Assembly (NCBI GenBank): GCA_947447845.1
Contig: CANFNO010000011.1
Coordinates: forward strand, 1-17,122
Length of the DNA stretch: 17,122 bases
Direction: 5' to 3'
Origin: Burkholderiales bacterium
Lineage (GTDB): Bacteria; Pseudomonadota; Gammaproteobacteria; Burkholderiales; Burkholderiaceae
In this document: positions 14,451 through 17,122 of the stretch, piece by piece
Numbering within the stretch: position 1 is the stretch's first letter
How the letters are laid out: every line of letters starts with the position of its first letter
Translations under genes and position numbers: made by a program
The notes under the pieces: model-generated
What the model saw: only the letters and a program-made list of their open reading frames with translations
Told to the model about the DNA's origin: nothing
Database searches by the model: none

Positions 14451-15404
14451 TCACGCAGCCCATGGCAAGTGAACGTATTCATCATTGGCTGCTTCGAGAC
14501 GCATTCGAATATCACTGCCATTAGAGACAAGCGCCAACTTGACCATTGGTGGACACTCCCGCAGTCCCGCAGATCGCTCAAATTCGTTGAACCATATCCA
14601 GTTAACACCAAGTGCTGCTGCCAATTCGGACAATGTCTCAACATCCCATGCCTGACAGGTGCGCCGAACCAGCCTATCCGTCGTTGTGACGACCTGCCCC
14701 CGTCCGATGCGTTCCGGCTGGATATTGAACTCGGCGATCTTTTGGCGAATGATCTGGATGTCTGACGAATTGCCTGTCAATGCTGCGTACATGAGCTTTA
14801 GCAGTGGCCAGTAACCGATAGGCGGAGTGAATGCATCCGCCGCGCCTTGCCTTCCACCACAATGTGGACAAGGGTCATCTGCAAGCCGTGCCTGATGCCC
14901 TCGAACAAAGGGCATATGACATTGATTGCAACTCGAATGCAACAAATCACCATGGACTGCGCAATGCCGAGCAACGGGCCACTGGTGAAATACCCGCCAG
15001 TGAGCGCAACCATACTTCGCAAAATCTTCAGCAACGCAAGTAGGACATCGACGCAAGGTCGTTGACTCTACCAGCCCGAGTCTTCGTATGTCGTTTGCCT
15101 TTGTGTCTCTTACATTGCGCTCATCCGTAAGCAATTCATGCCAACCCAAAGCCTGAGACTGAAGCATGACATTACTGTAGAGCGGAACTTGCGTGTGCTC
15201 TTCAATCAGGCGCTCTGGAGTGTAGTAACCCTTGAAGACTTCGTTAACCAGCTTTCGAATTTGAAAGCCGAGGCTGAGATCATGCGAAAGCACACTAACC
15301 TGATTTCCACGTAGGCTCTTCTTCTTGATGTCGATGCGCTGACACCGAGCCCACGCGCTAATTAGTGAATGCATGGTTGCGAATTTTGGAACAAATGGCG
15401 TCAT
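14451..15404 (-). CDS. TniQ/TnsD-family transposition target selector, second copy (compact)
   Basis: 317 residues. An N-terminal TnsD-like part (SLISAWARCQ..., then RLIEEHTQVPLYSNV, the family's HT-xPxY motif) leads to a zinc-ribbon region: C120-x2-C123, C148/H151 (HCAVHG), C159-x2-C162 and C179-x2-C182. This is the TniQ zinc-finger order (CPTC ... HQWPVARHCAVHGDLL ... CNQC ... CPHC). The C-terminal part has one helix-turn-helix-like stretch (TLSELAAALGVNWIWFNEF). The ATG at 15402-15404 lies one base after the stop of the previous gene (TGACATG), so translation is coupled. It is the last gene of the operon before the putative transposon end, where Tn7-like elements keep site-choosing genes. 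It differs strongly from its neighbour, so it is not a recent duplication. Confidence 0.85.
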   Translation of the reverse strand: MTPFVPKFATMHSLISAWARCQRIDIKKKSLRGNQVSVLSHDLSLGFQIRKLVNEVFKGYYTPERLIEEHTQVPLYSNVMLQSQALGWHELLTDERNVRDTKANDIRRLGLVESTTLRRCPTCVAEDFAKYGCAHWRVFHQWPVARHCAVHGDLLHSSCNQCHMPFVRGHQARLADDPCPHCGGRQGAADAFTPPIGYWPLLKLMYAALTGNSSDIQIIRQKIAEFNIQPERIGRGQVVTTTDRLVRRTCQAWDVETLSELAAALGVNWIWFNEFERSAGLRECPPMVKLALVSNGSDIRMRLEAANDEYVHLPWAA

Positions 15405-15405
15405 G

Positions 15406-16785
15406 TCAAATTCGAAAAAGTTCTACCTGCGGACCTAGCCTGGCAGGTAGTCGATTCAGTAAGCTACGTAGTGTTGAAGGTGAATGTTGTGCCAGCCACG
15501 CCACATCCGTTTTACAAACCTTTAAGAGTTCAGACCTAGAGATGATGGGCTTTGCTGTAATGACTAGTTCGATAGATCCCTTCGCTTGCGCCAGCCGTTT
15601 CCCTCGCACGCCTTCAAGCCATTGCTTTGCGAATTCCGGGTAGTCTGACAGCCACTGCCTTACAGCGCCAAGGCTAGCGTTCAGTTCGAGTGCGACCTCA
15701 CGCATCGTTGTCGCCCCTAAGAATGCAGCCTCAACGTCCATTGGCAACGCCGGTACATCAATCTCTTCTGCAAATTCAGGCCAGAACGTCAATTGCCCAC
15801 TTGGTCCGCAAGGGTCGGTATCAGCGGCCGCTTTGACAAATGCCTGGACAGCGCTCTCCACAGACGTGGCTTGCCACGCGCAAGTCCACACAATCATCCA
15901 TTTGAGCGGGTGTGATCGGCGACGACCGCGAATCAGTGGGACAACCCAATTATTTGCCGGAATATTTACCAAGCTTCCCTGCCGCAGCATCCATTGATAT
16001 AGTGGTGAAGATTGCAGCCATACAGATAATTTTGCATTGTTTAGTCTCGCTGGTGAGGTAGCAAGTCCAATCACGCGAAGGCGGTGAATCACTGCATTGC
16101 CCAAACCAATAGGACTGGCGCGGTCTAGACTTGCCAATGTGGAAGATAACGCCTGCATTAGAGATAAAGCTTGGATTTCCGCATCGGACTTGGGTGATCC
16201 CAGGGCTTGTGATTCGGATCCAGGTTGGCGCCAAACAGATCGTACCTTTTGTACCTGTTCGAGCGTCTGTTTATGGTGGGGGCACCACCATACACCCGGC
16301 AACTGCTGTGCGAGCTGCCATGTGAAATAACCACGTCGAGACAGCCCATCCTGATGACAAGCCTCACAGTATCGCAGTGGATGATAAGATCCGAATTTTG
16401 ACGCGGGCAGGCCCAGCACTATGGGAATCGGCGTCGCAATCACATCGTTTGCCGCGTCAATCAGTTGCCTTCGAGTGGCCTCAGATGCAAATGGCCAGTA
16501 CGCAGCAACTACAGTTCGAGACTTCAGTATCACCTCCGTACTACCGAGAAGCCCTTCAGTTGCATGGACAAACCTAGCCATCCCGGAAGGGACATCTACA
16601 ATTCGACAACTGTGCTCACGTCCAAATAAAATATATCCGTCCGATCGTGTCTTTCCGCCACTCAACATATGCAACCGAGAACATAATCCGTACAGTGACT
16701 CTCCCTCCCACCAAGTTGGGATGTGTTGCAGCCGTGGTATGTTTTTGTTGACGGATGAAAAATCTTTCGATTTGCACACTGACAT
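15406..16785 (-). CDS. TniQ/TnsD-family transposition target selector, first copy
   Basis: 459 residues. The N-terminal TniQ motif WWEGESLYGLCSRLH (25-39) is clear. The zinc ligands are C140-x2-C143 (RYCEACHQDG) and C168-PHH (WCPHH). The C-terminal third has two predicted helix-turn-helix stretches (about 359-389, TMREVALELNASLGAVRQWL, and about 416-437), as in TnsD-type proteins that read a specific attachment sequence. The ATG at 16783-16785 overlaps the stop of the ATPase gene as TAATG. TniQ/TnsD proteins bind the target and recruit TnsC, which then activates the transposase. Which of the two selectors reads the attachment site cannot be told from this window. Confidence 0.88.
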   Translation of the reverse strand: MSVCKSKDFSSVNKNIPRLQHIPTWWEGESLYGLCSRLHMLSGGKTRSDGYILFGREHSCRIVDVPSGMARFVHATEGLLGSTEVILKSRTVVAAYWPFASEATRRQLIDAANDVIATPIPIVLGLPASKFGSYHPLRYCEACHQDGLSRRGYFTWQLAQQLPGVWWCPHHKQTLEQVQKVRSVWRQPGSESQALGSPKSDAEIQALSLMQALSSTLASLDRASPIGLGNAVIHRLRVIGLATSPARLNNAKLSVWLQSSPLYQWMLRQGSLVNIPANNWVVPLIRGRRRSHPLKWMIVWTCAWQATSVESAVQAFVKAAADTDPCGPSGQLTFWPEFAEEIDVPALPMDVEAAFLGATTMREVALELNASLGAVRQWLSDYPEFAKQWLEGVRGKRLAQAKGSIELVITAKPIISRSELLKVCKTDVAWLAQHSPSTLRSLLNRLPARLGPQVELFRI

Positions 16786-17122
16786 TACTTTGCCTTCCCG
16801 TTGTTGCGCACCTTGCGCCGAACTGTGATCACACTGGGATCGGGTGCTCCAGGAATATCCGTGTAACCAACTGCACCATCATTGTGTCCAGACCAGTAAC
16901 TATTGATGATTGATTTCCCTTCTTTCATCACCGGTGTATCTAGAGCTTCGGTTATGTGAGCCATCGTCACTCTACTTGCATTAGCTTCAATGGCAGTACG
17001 CAGTGTTTCACGTCGAAGAACACTCAAGTAGTGGGTGAAACCGCCAGTTTTATTCAATAAAAATTCGGCGATATTTTCTATCGGCTCGTCTGGTTCTGGT
17101 AAAAGATTCTTGCCCCAAAGCT
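16785..17122 (-). CDS. TnsC/TniB-like AAA+ transposition regulator, C-terminal part only
   Basis: At least 112 residues; the frame is open to the right edge, so the N-terminal ATPase core (Walker motifs) lies outside. The visible part begins LWGKNLLPEPDEPIENIAEFLLNKTGGF and continues THYLSVLRRETLRTAIEANASRVTMAHITEAL. This matches the TniB/TnsC C-terminal pattern of a TGG motif, helix, Ala-rich helix and an RVT...I..AL ending. The remaining 50 residues (SYWSGHNDGAVGY...) resemble the variable tail that contacts TniQ or the transposase. Gene order (ATPase, then TniQ proteins, coupled by TAATG) supports the call. The transposase gene(s) should lie further right. Confidence 0.7.
   Translation of the reverse strand, partial: LWGKNLLPEPDEPIENIAEFLLNKTGGFTHYLSVLRRETLRTAIEANASRVTMAHITEALDTPVMKEGKSIINSYWSGHNDGAVGYTDIPGAPDPSVITVRRKVRNNGKAK

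Overview
The window looks like accessory chromosome or island DNA from a betaproteobacterium, probably order Burkholderiales. That placement is an inference from moderate-to-high GC, gene content and the style of the sulfur and metal genes; no rRNA or housekeeping marker confirms it. From left to right there are four blocks.

(1) Bases 1-2997 form a sulfur-handling and sensing cluster. A secreted metallo-beta-lactamase-fold hydrolase (cut by the window edge) diverges from a YeeE/YedE-type sulfur transporter. A secreted DsrE-like protein follows, and an ArsR-family repressor with four cysteines overlaps dsrE tail to tail.

(2) Bases 3169-8562 form a metal or redox stress block. A five-gene operon on the minus strand encodes an HMA metal chaperone, a Met/His-rich secreted protein, and an HlyD-type adaptor, FtsX-like permease and ATPase (a MacB/DevBCA-like tripartite exporter). 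It diverges from a Crp/Fnr-family regulator. A palindrome with Crp-type geometry overlaps the regulator's own start codon and sits at -41.5 from a plausible operon promoter. A TlpA-like thioredoxin follows the regulator.

(3) Bases 8735-12671 hold an NnrU/ICMT-like membrane protein, a PIB-2 type Zn/Cd/Pb ATPase (CadA), its divergent MerR-family regulator (CadR) with a 19-bp-spacer promoter, and a class I methyltransferase broken after about 107 codons.

(4) Bases 12628-17122 are mobile DNA. A complete IS110-family element of the IS1111 type has 13-bp subterminal inverted repeats and a 240-base structured region downstream of the transposase. The far right carries the end of a Tn7-like transposition operon: a TnsC/TniB-like ATPase (partial) followed by two different TniQ/TnsD-family target selectors.

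The most striking observation is in the IS. The non-coding part carries an RNA-like fold bounded by 21-base arms. Inside it, short blocks match both sequences flanking the insertion (ATAGGCCT on one side, TCTAAGA on the other) and the IS terminus in split form (CATGTG and TTGACC). This is what a target- and donor-reading bridge RNA (seekRNA) should look like. From it the empty target can be written as ATAGGCCT-GATG-TCTAAGA. The second strongest observation is the Crp-type operator and its match to the regulator's recognition helix, controlling an unusual Met-rich/HMA/ABC exporter operon.
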